The translations under genes were made by a program, and so were the position numbers. Shown piece by piece: positions 53,026-62,164 of a stretch of DNA of 64,000 nucleotides (position 1 is the stretch's first letter; each line of letters starts with the position of its first letter). The DNA is from Alphaproteobacteria bacterium. GTDB lineage: Bacteria; Pseudomonadota; Alphaproteobacteria; Caulobacterales; Hyphomonadaceae. Below the pieces are notes generated by a model, which ran no database searches, was not told the origin of the DNA, and saw nothing but the letters and a program-made list of their open reading frames with translations. Location: positions 62,001 through 126,000 of the forward strand of contig WGLW01000019.1 in the NCBI GenBank assembly GCA_016125405.1. Reading direction: 5' to 3'.

Positions 53026-53230
53026 GTGTTCGACATGTCCGATGTCCGACGTTCACTTCGGGTCGGCGAGTTTTCGGCGTACAAGCCCGTGTGTTGGGTG
53101 GCGCATGGATTTAGCCAGCTATGTTACAGACTCACTTGAAAGTCGGACATGTCGGACAAGTCGGACAAGCCCCGTGACTGTTGGGCTTTACGTGTCCGCC
53201 ATTGCGGACTGTGTTCGACATCATGTCGGG
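53026..53230. repeat. Cluster of TGTCCGA/TCGGACA repeats (iteron-like)
   Basis: TGTCCGA at 53036 and 53043; tandem GTCGGACAt/GTCGGACAa/GTCGGACAa at 53142-53168; GTGTTCGACAT at 53026 and 53211. Confidence 0.75.
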
Positions 53231-53336
53231 CGGTGGATGCCCCTGGCCATGCCTTCTCTATCTGGAGGTCTGCTTCCTAGTGGCTTTGGGTCCTTCCCCT
53301 GCCCCTGCGACCCGGGGGCGGCGCTGAGCCCCGGCA

Positions 53337-53359
53337 GGAGAGTATTTTCAAAACTCTCC
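53337..53359. other. Inverted repeat GGAGAGT-attttcaaa-ACTCTCC
   Basis: 7-bp perfect stem, 9-nt loop, in the noncoding region between convergent genes. Confidence 0.6.
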
Positions 53360-53477
53360 AAAGGACCCTGTTTGGCCAAGTCGCCACACGAGACTGCCCG
53401 GCAGCTTGAGCAAGAGTGGAACATCTTCCCAGTGGTTCCATGCCAGTCAACATCGGTGGACAACGTCAATTGCCGAG

Positions 53478-54446
53478 CTAGTCACCGGCCGAACCAACGG
53501 TGATGTTGAAGGCCCCCAAATTGATTCCTCGGAAGCCGTCTCTCTTCGTCCAGTTGCTGTGACCGCCGAGTCTCTCGACAAGTGCGGCTGCCTCGGTTCT
53601 GGACAAGTTCAGGGACGCAATCGCTTGTGCCGCAACGCGAAGATACAGCACAGGCTCACTCTCGATGTGTCCCGTGGCTGCGTTGAGAAGATCTGTGTGC
53701 ATCACGACCTCAACCTCGTCGATCGGAAGGACCATCAGAATCTCCAGCGCAACTCGCACTGCGGAGGCGCAGATGTTATCTCGGTGAAGCTCAAGAGCCT
53801 TGCCACGAGTTAGCTGCTTGATGGACGCCTTCCCCGACTGCAGCAGGCCTACCGATTGCTCGGGCATGTCTTCGAAATCTAAGCCGTCTATCATCGCGAT
53901 AACTCGGCTATCGTCGGTGAACAGCAAATCTAGGCCCTCGACGCAGAACGGCAGGTTGCCGAGCTGGCTGCGAGTCGTTAGGGCCTGCTCGATTGTGGCC
54001 TGATCTCGAGCAATCAAATCCTGCGCAAACTTGATCTCGTCGTTTTGTCGCTGTGCGTTTGCAAGTAGACTTTCAAACGTGGCATTATCACGCGAAATCG
54101 CGTTGGCAATTTCCTCGTCTAACTTCTTCCGCTTTCCCTTCTCCAGCCCCATAGCCTTATCGACCCAGCTGGGTTTGAAAGCAGCTGCCTTCTCCCGCGC
54201 TCGTGTTTCTTCGTCATTCGCCCGGACTGGCGGCGGCAGGGGCTCGCGGGCCGCAATAGTGAACCAGTCTAGTCGTTGGAACGCGGTCCTGTGCGCGCCC
54301 GTAAGCGAATCTACAAATTGGCTATACTCCTGAGCCGCATCGGCCGAAGCCTCGAGCAACGCTTGTTTTTGCGCAGCCTTTTCATAGGCTAGACGCTGTC
54401 TCTGCGCCCGCTTGGCATCGCGATCGATCGCTCGCGCCGTCCGCAT
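53478..54446 (-). CDS. Uncharacterised protein, probable accessory of the downstream-coded defence-like operon
   Basis: MRTARAIDRDAKRAQRQRLAYEKAAQ...; an alternative start at 54506 reads through a C9 tract. Confidence 0.75.
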   Translation of the reverse strand: MRTARAIDRDAKRAQRQRLAYEKAAQKQALLEASADAAQEYSQFVDSLTGAHRTAFQRLDWFTIAAREPLPPPVRANDEETRAREKAAAFKPSWVDKAMGLEKGKRKKLDEEIANAISRDNATFESLLANAQRQNDEIKFAQDLIARDQATIEQALTTRSQLGNLPFCVEGLDLLFTDDSRVIAMIDGLDFEDMPEQSVGLLQSGKASIKQLTRGKALELHRDNICASAVRVALEILMVLPIDEVEVVMHTDLLNAATGHIESEPVLYLRVAAQAIASLNLSRTEAAALVERLGGHSNWTKRDGFRGINLGAFNITVGSAGD

Positions 54447-54605
54447 GATGCTACGACCGACCTGCCGATACGTGACCACTAATGCCCCCCCCCGAAATAC
54501 TCGCATCCACTAGCCGTATAGTTTTTTCTTTTGCCCGGGCCTATTCGTTAACTTCTTGATTGAGCAACCCTTGCCGATCAAGTAGCCGGTCCTGCCGCAT
54601 GAGTC

Positions 54606-55940
54606 TCAACTCAGATGACGCGCCTTGGATTGCGGCAGCCTGTGAGTGCTACGTTGGTCAGCTGTTCCGGATCTCTCGATCCGTTTCAATGGTGTTGCCC
54701 CCGCCTCAAGCGCTTTCTCAATCAAGAACTGATCACCAAACTGTGCGAGATGGTCCTGAAGGCGACTAACTTCACTGCACCAAATTGCTTCCGCATCCTT
54801 GTCCTGTGCAGGATCGGGTCCAGCGTTGCTATCCACTAACGCAACTGCGCGCACCTGCGCTCGCTCCGAATTGAGATCTCCCTGGAGTTCGACCCCGTAT
54901 TGCGGCCGCGTGGCGGACCGGACAATGACCCTGCCTTGGTCAACCCAAGCCGTTTCCAACCCTTCGTTTACCTCATAACCGAGTCCAGCCAGCCCCTCGA
55001 GGACGACGCGCCGGCGCGCAGCGGCCGCCAACTTAGATTGGTGTCCTCTCAACGCCGCACGCATCTCGTTGGTGAGTTCAATGAGCTGAGCCGTGCTGGC
55101 CGTTGCCGCCCTCGTTTCAAACGCTCCGATCTCCACGCCGCCAGCGCGCAGTTCAGCGGCCGCGACGCGGAAGTCTTGACCAGCGGCAGCCCGACCTCTT
55201 GCTGCATGCAGCAGCTGCGCCATCTCGAGCAACAAGCTATCGAGCAAGAGGTCCGACCCAGCCGACTGTCGTGCAGTAGCCAATAAACTCTCCGCCTTCC
55301 CAGCACCCGGGATGTCGCCAAGCGTCCTTAGTTCGAAAATGCCAGCGTCTATCTGGGTTACCCTCTTGTCTTCGTGAGCAGCGGGAAGCCGGTTGAGCCA
55401 AGACTCAAAGGATTCAACCTCTTCATCACCTTTCAGCTTCTTAGCCAGCGAGGCGCGCTCGCCTGCAGTCGATGACTTCGGCTCGTACAGGAGCGCGAAC
55501 CCAGCTTGAAGCGCAGCAGCATCAACCCCATGGCCGTTACCGGAAAGCGCCGACTCAAGTGAGACAGGAATTGGCACCCCCTTTGAATTGAGCGCAGCGA
55601 CCAGTGAAGCCGCTGCCTGACTCCTGCGTACCCCGGCTGCCTTCTCCCTGACGACGCGTTCAGCAACAGCTGCCATACGCCTGCGTTGATCTTCGCGAAG
55701 AAACGCTACTTCGGAAGTTGCCTGACTTGCGAAGTCTGCAAACCTCTCAGCCGCAATGAGGTTCCGAAGTCTCTCTAGCCTTTCCCGCGCTGCAGCTATC
55801 TCGACCTCCGATGCGCAATCGTGTCGAACGCAGCTCTCGGTCCAAGTTGAGAGGGCCTGAACAACGCCCGCCAGCTGGGTGTTACAGCGCGCCAGCATCT
55901 CCTCTCGCGTTACGACCCTGACAACCTTTGGCCCACTCAT
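54606..55940 (-). CDS. Uncharacterised ~445-aa helical protein ('MSGPKVVRVVTREE' N-terminus)
   Basis: ATG at 55940 overlaps the stop of the kinase-helicase-nuclease gene by 4 bp; long Ala/Arg/Glu-rich helices. Confidence 0.85.
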   Translation of the reverse strand: MSGPKVVRVVTREEMLARCNTQLAGVVQALSTWTESCVRHDCASEVEIAAARERLERLRNLIAAERFADFASQATSEVAFLREDQRRRMAAVAERVVREKAAGVRRSQAAASLVAALNSKGVPIPVSLESALSGNGHGVDAAALQAGFALLYEPKSSTAGERASLAKKLKGDEEVESFESWLNRLPAAHEDKRVTQIDAGIFELRTLGDIPGAGKAESLLATARQSAGSDLLLDSLLLEMAQLLHAARGRAAAGQDFRVAAAELRAGGVEIGAFETRAATASTAQLIELTNEMRAALRGHQSKLAAAARRRVVLEGLAGLGYEVNEGLETAWVDQGRVIVRSATRPQYGVELQGDLNSERAQVRAVALVDSNAGPDPAQDKDAEAIWCSEVSRLQDHLAQFGDQFLIEKALEAGATPLKRIERSGTADQRSTHRLPQSKARHLS

Positions 55941-58900
55941 GCCGCGCTCCCCGACCCAACCGCAGATTCTATCGCCGCACGCAGCTTCGCCTTCTCCTGT
56001 TCCGCGGATCGAAGCCACGAGTGCGAAGAAACGCGGTGAATTTGTCCAACAGACTTTCTAAGCACAGAGGGTCGCCAGAGTTCTCGGGCACGCGCTTGAG
56101 ACAGCAATAGATCGCGTGGCGCATCACACTCGATGCCGATACCAAACAAACCCGTCCTCGGATCCTCGATCACAAAATCTAGACCGAAGGCACCCTTCGA
56201 AGTCGCAGACAGTGGGGCATATCCCAACTGTTGAATATACCGCCGCACTGCCAGGGCAAAGCCATCAAGCTCCGCATCCTCAGGCCCCCGTAACTCGGTC
56301 GGCTTATTTCGCGAGAGACGAGCGAGGAGCTTGCGTGCGCTTTCCAAGTCGCCTGAAGAAACCAAATGAGCGTATTGCATATAAGCTTGAAGGAAATCAC
56401 GCGGCGTTGCTGCAGGTTGATGCGTTGCGATAAATCCGGAAATCTCGTTGGTCGGCATCGACGTGACCAGCACCACTCGCTCCTTCGCACGAGTGACCGC
56501 GACGTTCAGTCGACGCTCACCACCTGACTGTCCGAGCACCCCAAACGACTTCCTGAAAGTCCCCTGGGTATTTCTTCCAAACGTGGTGGAAAATACGATG
56601 ATGTCCCGCTCATCGCCCTGGACGTTCTCAACATTTTTTACAAAAAATCGCATGTCTTCACCGTCTTGAATGCGCTCAGACTCCTCATTGAGCGCTGCTA
56701 AGAAGCTTGGATCGGCTTGGGCACGCGCACTAATTACATCCTCGATCAAATCCGCTTGGGTTCGGTTGAACGTTACCACGGCAACCGATTTTCTCGCGCC
56801 GCTTGGAGCCTTCCAATAACTTGCGATTACTTCAACCACTCTTTCCGCTTCGGATCGATTTGATTGGTCCGTGTACAACCCATCTGCACGAATAACTTCT
56901 ATCGGTTTCACACGTCGCACTTCGTTGTCCGGGTGCCGAACAGGAACGCTAAGCTTGTCCGCATAGAACCCAGCATTCGAAAACTGGATTAGCTCGCGGT
57001 AGGCAGATCGATAGTGAATCTGCAGCGTGGTGGAGGGGAGTACCGACTTTGCCAACTGGAGCAAGTCGGGACAGTCCTTGATTTCGCGCCGGTTCCACGC
57101 CTCTGTCAGCTGACTGAGTTCGGCCTCCGTCGCCCCCTCATCCAGCTCTTCATCCTCGTACGCGTCCGACTCGTCGTTCTCGACTTTGCTGCTGAAGAAA
57201 TTTGTCGGCGGCATCTGCTTTTCGTCACCGCTGACAAACATTCGAGAGCTGCGATAGAGAGTTGGCAATGTGTACTCGATCGGAATCTGCGATGCCTCGT
57301 CATAGACGACTATGTCGAACATACTCCTTCTAAGCGGCAAGACTCGGCTCGCTACGTCTGGGTTCATCATCCAGATCGGACGCATCGACATGAGACCGAG
57401 CTCCACTCCACGGTCTAGGAACTCTCGTAGCCGTCGTGTTCGTTGACCGCTCAGCTTGGTGATGTTCTCCCACTCTCGTTGGGGTCTAAGGCGCGACGCG
57501 TCGAAGCCGTCTTTCAACAACCGACGGTTTAGATCCCGGATCTCCGCGTCGGAGCCAGCCAAGGCTTCAGCCCTGGAACGCAGTTCCGACTCGTCCATGA
57601 GGAGCGCCGGCCGTTCTTGCTCGATCTGCTCTTTCCACGCCAAGCGTGACTCTCTCTCGATTGTCCGCCGAATCTCGACATCGAGAAGGTCCGCAGGAAC
57701 GTTTGACCAAGTGTCCGCTTGCGTTCGCAGGCAACTGAAAGCTTCGAGTGCGCGAGAATCCAGCTGCGCAGCTCTTTGCCTAAACCGCTGGTACGACGGC
57801 AGCGTAGGGAGCGCCTGCATCAGTCGTGTGAATGCCTTTTTGGTTGCTTTGTCTGCCTCGATATTCTTGCGCGCTCCGCCCAGCCAAGCATCTCCTAGCC
57901 ATGGTGACATCCTTTCAAGCGCCGAGATGCTCGCCTGTCGCACTTCGAAACGAGCGATGCCCTGACGCACGCGCTCCAAGCATTCCTCAAACAAGGCTGC
58001 AGACGCCGAATGCAAGGCTGTGCGCAGCGCAGGTAGCATCGGAAAGTGAATAGCCAACGCTGCGAGGTCAGCCGCTTTCTGCAGTCGGCGTCGCAATTCT
58101 CCGGCAATCCGCAATAGAGATTGAGCTGGCATCTTTGATAGTTCGCCAGCTTCCTCACCGAGGAGTGTCCTGACGGCCTCCAGTTGCGCTCGTAGAGGGC
58201 GAAGGGCTCGCTCAACGACAAGAGCTTGCTCAAGACTCGTTGAGCTGGCGATGCCATTTTCACGCATAAACTTTGAATGCTCTCGCCGCATCGATCCGCG
58301 CGTCATAGAGAAGTACTCAGCGAACTTGGGCGGCGCTTTCAGCGTTTGTACGGCAGCAAATCGCTTTAGAAGTTGTGGCTCCGTCAGGCCAAGCACCACT
58401 GCCGCGCAGTGAGTATCGACAGAGGCAGCACTCAGCGCCTGCAGACCTGCCTCAATATTTGAAAGGTCTGCATCAATCCCTTCCGCGCCACCGCCAAAAG
58501 GTTTCAGGTAGTCGATCCAACGGGCCAATCTATCTCTATCGGCTTGGTCAAGTTGCTGAAACTGTTCCGCGCTGCTTTCCAGCCACCGACGGAAGGGCTC
58601 CGGGTCGTTTAGCGGCAGGGCGTTTGGCGTGGCTACAAAAACCGCCTCTCGCTTTTCCTCGCAGGCAGCAAACTCATTCAGCACGTTTCGAATGGCGGTC
58701 GCTGTGACAGGATCGACATTGAACTGACGGAAGGCTTGAAGAGGACTTTCCTCGAATTGCGCGGGCAGCCAGTGACGCGCCAACGGCCCACACACCTCTT
58801 GGAGGTTCGCAACGTCGCTTACATCTAACCCTGCGACGACGGCCTGCAGCTCTGGCGCACTGATTGGTGGCGCATCGCCCGATTCCAGCCGGATTAGATC

Positions 58901-61900
58901 GCCGAGAATTGCTCTGTAGCTAAGTCCACACGAAGAATTCTCTGCATGCAAATCCTTGTTATGCCGATCTAGATCGCCCTCCATCTTCTCAATTCTGCCG
59001 GCCAGCTGTTGCCGCTTTTGTCTCCAGTTTGACGTATCAGCTGGTCTGGAAAACACCTCCGAAACTTGGTCGCGTATCATTCGGATGATCTGCTGCCGGT
59101 CCTTGTTAATGTCATCGATCTTGAGGATTCGGTCGCCGAGACCCTCCGCAACCAATCGTTTGTAGACGACCGCGAGGGCAGACTGCTTTTGACATACGAT
59201 CAAAAGCTTCTGCTGTCGGCCGATCGCATCCCCCACAACGTTGACAATGGTTTGGCTTTTTCCAGTCCCTGGCGGACCTTCCACCACGAGCCCGGCCCCG
59301 GACCGGGCTTCGATTACTGCTCGCTCTTGAGACGGATCACTGGGCGCCGTGAAGTAGCGATCCACCTCTCGAGGCTTCTGAGCTGGTGGCACTCCGGTCG
59401 GCTCCGAGACCTTCAGTACGGTCTCTAGGCTTGAGCCGTTCGGCGGCATTGATCGTAGCTGCCTCAAGTCCTCCAGCACCCCCTGCCCGCGGTAGGCCAG
59501 GTGAAACAGCGCCGCAGCACAAACGAGCTGGTCGTTCCCGGGGCGAACTTGAGCATCTTTGGCCGGCAGAGACGAGAGTTCACGACTCCGTACTGCGCTC
59601 ACAAGATTCTCAAGTGCGTCTCCGACGTCTGCGACACTCAGTGATGCGCGTCCTAGCAATTCCGTGGTTGCATCTCTCCAACGCTTGGCGACGTCGCTTC
59701 CTAGTAGCGGCTCAAATGCGGGGTTGAGCCTAACCTCTTCCCGCTCTCTATCGAAGGCCACTTTCACCCGGCCGCGCGCGCCTGCTTCAACAATAAGTCG
59801 CATCGGCCATAGCAACACCGGGGCGACGCGGGGACGCACCGAGGGCTTGTTTTCTTGCATAAACAGAAAAGGAAAGCCGAGGTATAGCCCGTCGATCCCG
59901 GTGTCTCGCTTGTAGAGCGTGGCGTGCGTATGAAGCCTTCGCAGTCTCCCCTCAATACGAGGGTCTGACGCAAGCAACTCCGGATCAATCTCAACTTCGG
60001 TTCCAGTACGCAGCAACAGATGATCGATGAGGGTTCCTGCAGACTGCCGCTCCGTACCCAACTCGGTGAGATCAAGTCGTGCGGTCGTCTTTCCAATCAC
60101 CATGCGCGTCAGCGCTCCGCGCATGACGGTTGTCGTGATGCGCTTTGCAAAGAAGTCCAGGAGCGTGGAAACATATGTCTGCTTCGGCGGCTCCAGCCAT
60201 GACTCGGCGGGTACGCTTAAGAGGACAAGCGCTCTGTCCATTGGCAGACGGCGCTCGAGACGAAATTGATCCGCCCACTCGTCTACTAGTGACACACCAC
60301 AGCGCGCAAACCCCTCCAAGCGCTGGTCGATTTCAAGAAAGAGGTCGCGGCGAGAAGCATTCAGTCTGCCCAATGCGGCTTGGCGATCGAACACGACGAT
60401 ACCCGCTCGCTCGGCGCTGAGCGCGGCTTCGTCGACGATTGTTTCTGCCGTTCTAAATTGCGCCACGTCGGCGCTAAGCAACACAATGAAGTCTTCGTCG
60501 CTAGTTTGCCGACGCTCGATCAGAGCGGTCAGCCCTGAATGGTCGGTGTCTGGGAGCAGCCGGCGCTTTTCGGTCCACATAGCTGCGAGTCTGGTCCGCG
60601 AAGTCGCCAAGGTATGGACTTCAAACTCGAGCTCATTGATTGCAATGCCTAGTTGTTGCGCACGCTCCCTTGCCCTGACAGCTCGAGACTTCAGACGCAT
60701 TAGCCAAGGCTCGGCATCCATCTTTGCGAGCATCTCTGGAATCGGACCATCGATAATCGCGTAGCCCTCCTCCGGGTTCTCAAGCAGCCAAGCTGGTGAG
60801 ACAATTGCGCCCCGCCAGACCAATGGCATGGACGGATTCAAGACTTTCAGCGCGACCGACAGACGCGCGTCATCGGATATCGCCTGCATCTGAGTGATCT
60901 GGCGGATACTTGATTGAAGTGACGCATCGAAGCCCGCTTCCAGGACCCACGTCGCCACGTCGCCGCCAAGCATTAACGCTTTCGCCTCATCCCATGTTGA
61001 AGCTTGTGCTGCAGCAAGTGCAAATGAACCGGGACTGACATGCGCAACTGAGTTTAGTCTGATGGATTGCCGTCCGTTTGGTTCGCCGTCTGAACCAGAC
61101 GACGCTGGGCGCGGAGGGTAATCGCCGGACAGCCATCGCTGCACCTCGGCCCACCCCCAACGTTCCTTCCGATCTCTTGCGAGTAATCCCCGGAGAAGCA
61201 GATCTACAGCCGGATCCAATCCCGCAGGGATAGGCGCTCCACGCGCCATCACTTGGATAAGAAAGGCTTGGTCGCTTGCACCCGCGAAGCACTCGCCGCG
61301 CGTTACTTGTTCCAGCAGAACCATACCAAGGCTCCACCAATCACTAGCAGCTGCTACGCCACCCGCGATAACCTCTGGAGCAGAATACCTAGTTGTCCCA
61401 AGCGGTGAGACGACATCGAGATCGAACTCTGAAAGTCTAGCGCTGCCAAAGTCGGTAATGACTAGATCCAATGGGCTGCGCGCACGAACCAATATCGCTT
61501 CAGGCCTCAGGTCGCGATGCCGAAGTCCGTGCTCTGCAAATGCGTCAAGCGCCCCACCGATCTCGGTCAGAACTCGGGAAATCGTGGGCATGTCGTTGGA
61601 AAGAAGCCCAATGTCCGCCAACGTGCCGGCCCTCAGATCTTCGCTGACCTCGAATGCGCGATCCTGCCAGTGACCTAACTCAATAATTGCCGGCACATGC
61701 TCCAACGACAGCCCTCGAAGGGCCTCGTAGACTTCAGAATCAGGCTCTTGTCCCGGAGCGTAGAGCGTCAATAACCCCCTGCGCCCGTCGTGTTCTCTTA
61801 CCGCGCCGAACCGCTCGTAAACCCGATCCCGCGCGCTCAGCCGCTCTTCGATACGCCAATCGCCGATTTGATAGGTTTCCAGATCAGTTGCTGACCCCGT

Positions 61901-62164
61901 CGGAGGTGGATCAGCGGTAAGGTCAATTCCACATTGCGGACACAATAAGTCACCGGCCGCTGTGGCATGGCCATTCGCACACGTCCCGGATCCCATGGGC
62001 CTGGTGGAGATTGGCTCCGCCGTTGGCGTTGGCGCCCCCGACCCCGGTTCGCGAAGAGGAATCCTCGTCAGGTCCCAGTTGCAAACGGCTCCCTCCCACT
62101 CCCCTTCGCAGGAGAGTTCGGCGGCTGGCCGTTCGGTCAAACATTTAGGACAAAACCTAATCAT
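55937..62164 (-). CDS. Giant multidomain protein: two zinc ribbons, degenerate protein kinase, DUF4011-like region, SF1 (DNA2-like) helicase, MTES_1575-like REase
   Basis: CPKC/CPQC ribbons; HRDLRPEAILV and ITDFGSARL; GPPGTGKSQTIVNVV; VVYDEASQIPIE; GGERRLNVAVTRAKERVVLV; C-terminal FGLDFVIEDPRTGLFGIGIECDA...ARELWRPSVLRKSVGQIHRVSSHSWL. Confidence 0.92.
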   Translation of the reverse strand: MIRFCPKCLTERPAAELSCEGEWEGAVCNWDLTRIPLREPGSGAPTPTAEPISTRPMGSGTCANGHATAAGDLLCPQCGIDLTADPPPTGSATDLETYQIGDWRIEERLSARDRVYERFGAVREHDGRRGLLTLYAPGQEPDSEVYEALRGLSLEHVPAIIELGHWQDRAFEVSEDLRAGTLADIGLLSNDMPTISRVLTEIGGALDAFAEHGLRHRDLRPEAILVRARSPLDLVITDFGSARLSEFDLDVVSPLGTTRYSAPEVIAGGVAAASDWWSLGMVLLEQVTRGECFAGASDQAFLIQVMARGAPIPAGLDPAVDLLLRGLLARDRKERWGWAEVQRWLSGDYPPRPASSGSDGEPNGRQSIRLNSVAHVSPGSFALAAAQASTWDEAKALMLGGDVATWVLEAGFDASLQSSIRQITQMQAISDDARLSVALKVLNPSMPLVWRGAIVSPAWLLENPEEGYAIIDGPIPEMLAKMDAEPWLMRLKSRAVRARERAQQLGIAINELEFEVHTLATSRTRLAAMWTEKRRLLPDTDHSGLTALIERRQTSDEDFIVLLSADVAQFRTAETIVDEAALSAERAGIVVFDRQAALGRLNASRRDLFLEIDQRLEGFARCGVSLVDEWADQFRLERRLPMDRALVLLSVPAESWLEPPKQTYVSTLLDFFAKRITTTVMRGALTRMVIGKTTARLDLTELGTERQSAGTLIDHLLLRTGTEVEIDPELLASDPRIEGRLRRLHTHATLYKRDTGIDGLYLGFPFLFMQENKPSVRPRVAPVLLWPMRLIVEAGARGRVKVAFDREREEVRLNPAFEPLLGSDVAKRWRDATTELLGRASLSVADVGDALENLVSAVRSRELSSLPAKDAQVRPGNDQLVCAAALFHLAYRGQGVLEDLRQLRSMPPNGSSLETVLKVSEPTGVPPAQKPREVDRYFTAPSDPSQERAVIEARSGAGLVVEGPPGTGKSQTIVNVVGDAIGRQQKLLIVCQKQSALAVVYKRLVAEGLGDRILKIDDINKDRQQIIRMIRDQVSEVFSRPADTSNWRQKRQQLAGRIEKMEGDLDRHNKDLHAENSSCGLSYRAILGDLIRLESGDAPPISAPELQAVVAGLDVSDVANLQEVCGPLARHWLPAQFEESPLQAFRQFNVDPVTATAIRNVLNEFAACEEKREAVFVATPNALPLNDPEPFRRWLESSAEQFQQLDQADRDRLARWIDYLKPFGGGAEGIDADLSNIEAGLQALSAASVDTHCAAVVLGLTEPQLLKRFAAVQTLKAPPKFAEYFSMTRGSMRREHSKFMRENGIASSTSLEQALVVERALRPLRAQLEAVRTLLGEEAGELSKMPAQSLLRIAGELRRRLQKAADLAALAIHFPMLPALRTALHSASAALFEECLERVRQGIARFEVRQASISALERMSPWLGDAWLGGARKNIEADKATKKAFTRLMQALPTLPSYQRFRQRAAQLDSRALEAFSCLRTQADTWSNVPADLLDVEIRRTIERESRLAWKEQIEQERPALLMDESELRSRAEALAGSDAEIRDLNRRLLKDGFDASRLRPQREWENITKLSGQRTRRLREFLDRGVELGLMSMRPIWMMNPDVASRVLPLRRSMFDIVVYDEASQIPIEYTLPTLYRSSRMFVSGDEKQMPPTNFFSSKVENDESDAYEDEELDEGATEAELSQLTEAWNRREIKDCPDLLQLAKSVLPSTTLQIHYRSAYRELIQFSNAGFYADKLSVPVRHPDNEVRRVKPIEVIRADGLYTDQSNRSEAERVVEVIASYWKAPSGARKSVAVVTFNRTQADLIEDVISARAQADPSFLAALNEESERIQDGEDMRFFVKNVENVQGDERDIIVFSTTFGRNTQGTFRKSFGVLGQSGGERRLNVAVTRAKERVVLVTSMPTNEISGFIATHQPAATPRDFLQAYMQYAHLVSSGDLESARKLLARLSRNKPTELRGPEDAELDGFALAVRRYIQQLGYAPLSATSKGAFGLDFVIEDPRTGLFGIGIECDAPRDLLLSQARARELWRPSVLRKSVGQIHRVSSHSWLRSAEQEKAKLRAAIESAVGSGSAA

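Noticed and set aside
53142-53168. Possible CRISPR-like array from the tandem GTCGGACA repeats
   Set aside because: Units are 9 bp and contiguous with no spacers; iteron-like, not CRISPR. No CRISPR array or cas gene was seen anywhere in the window.
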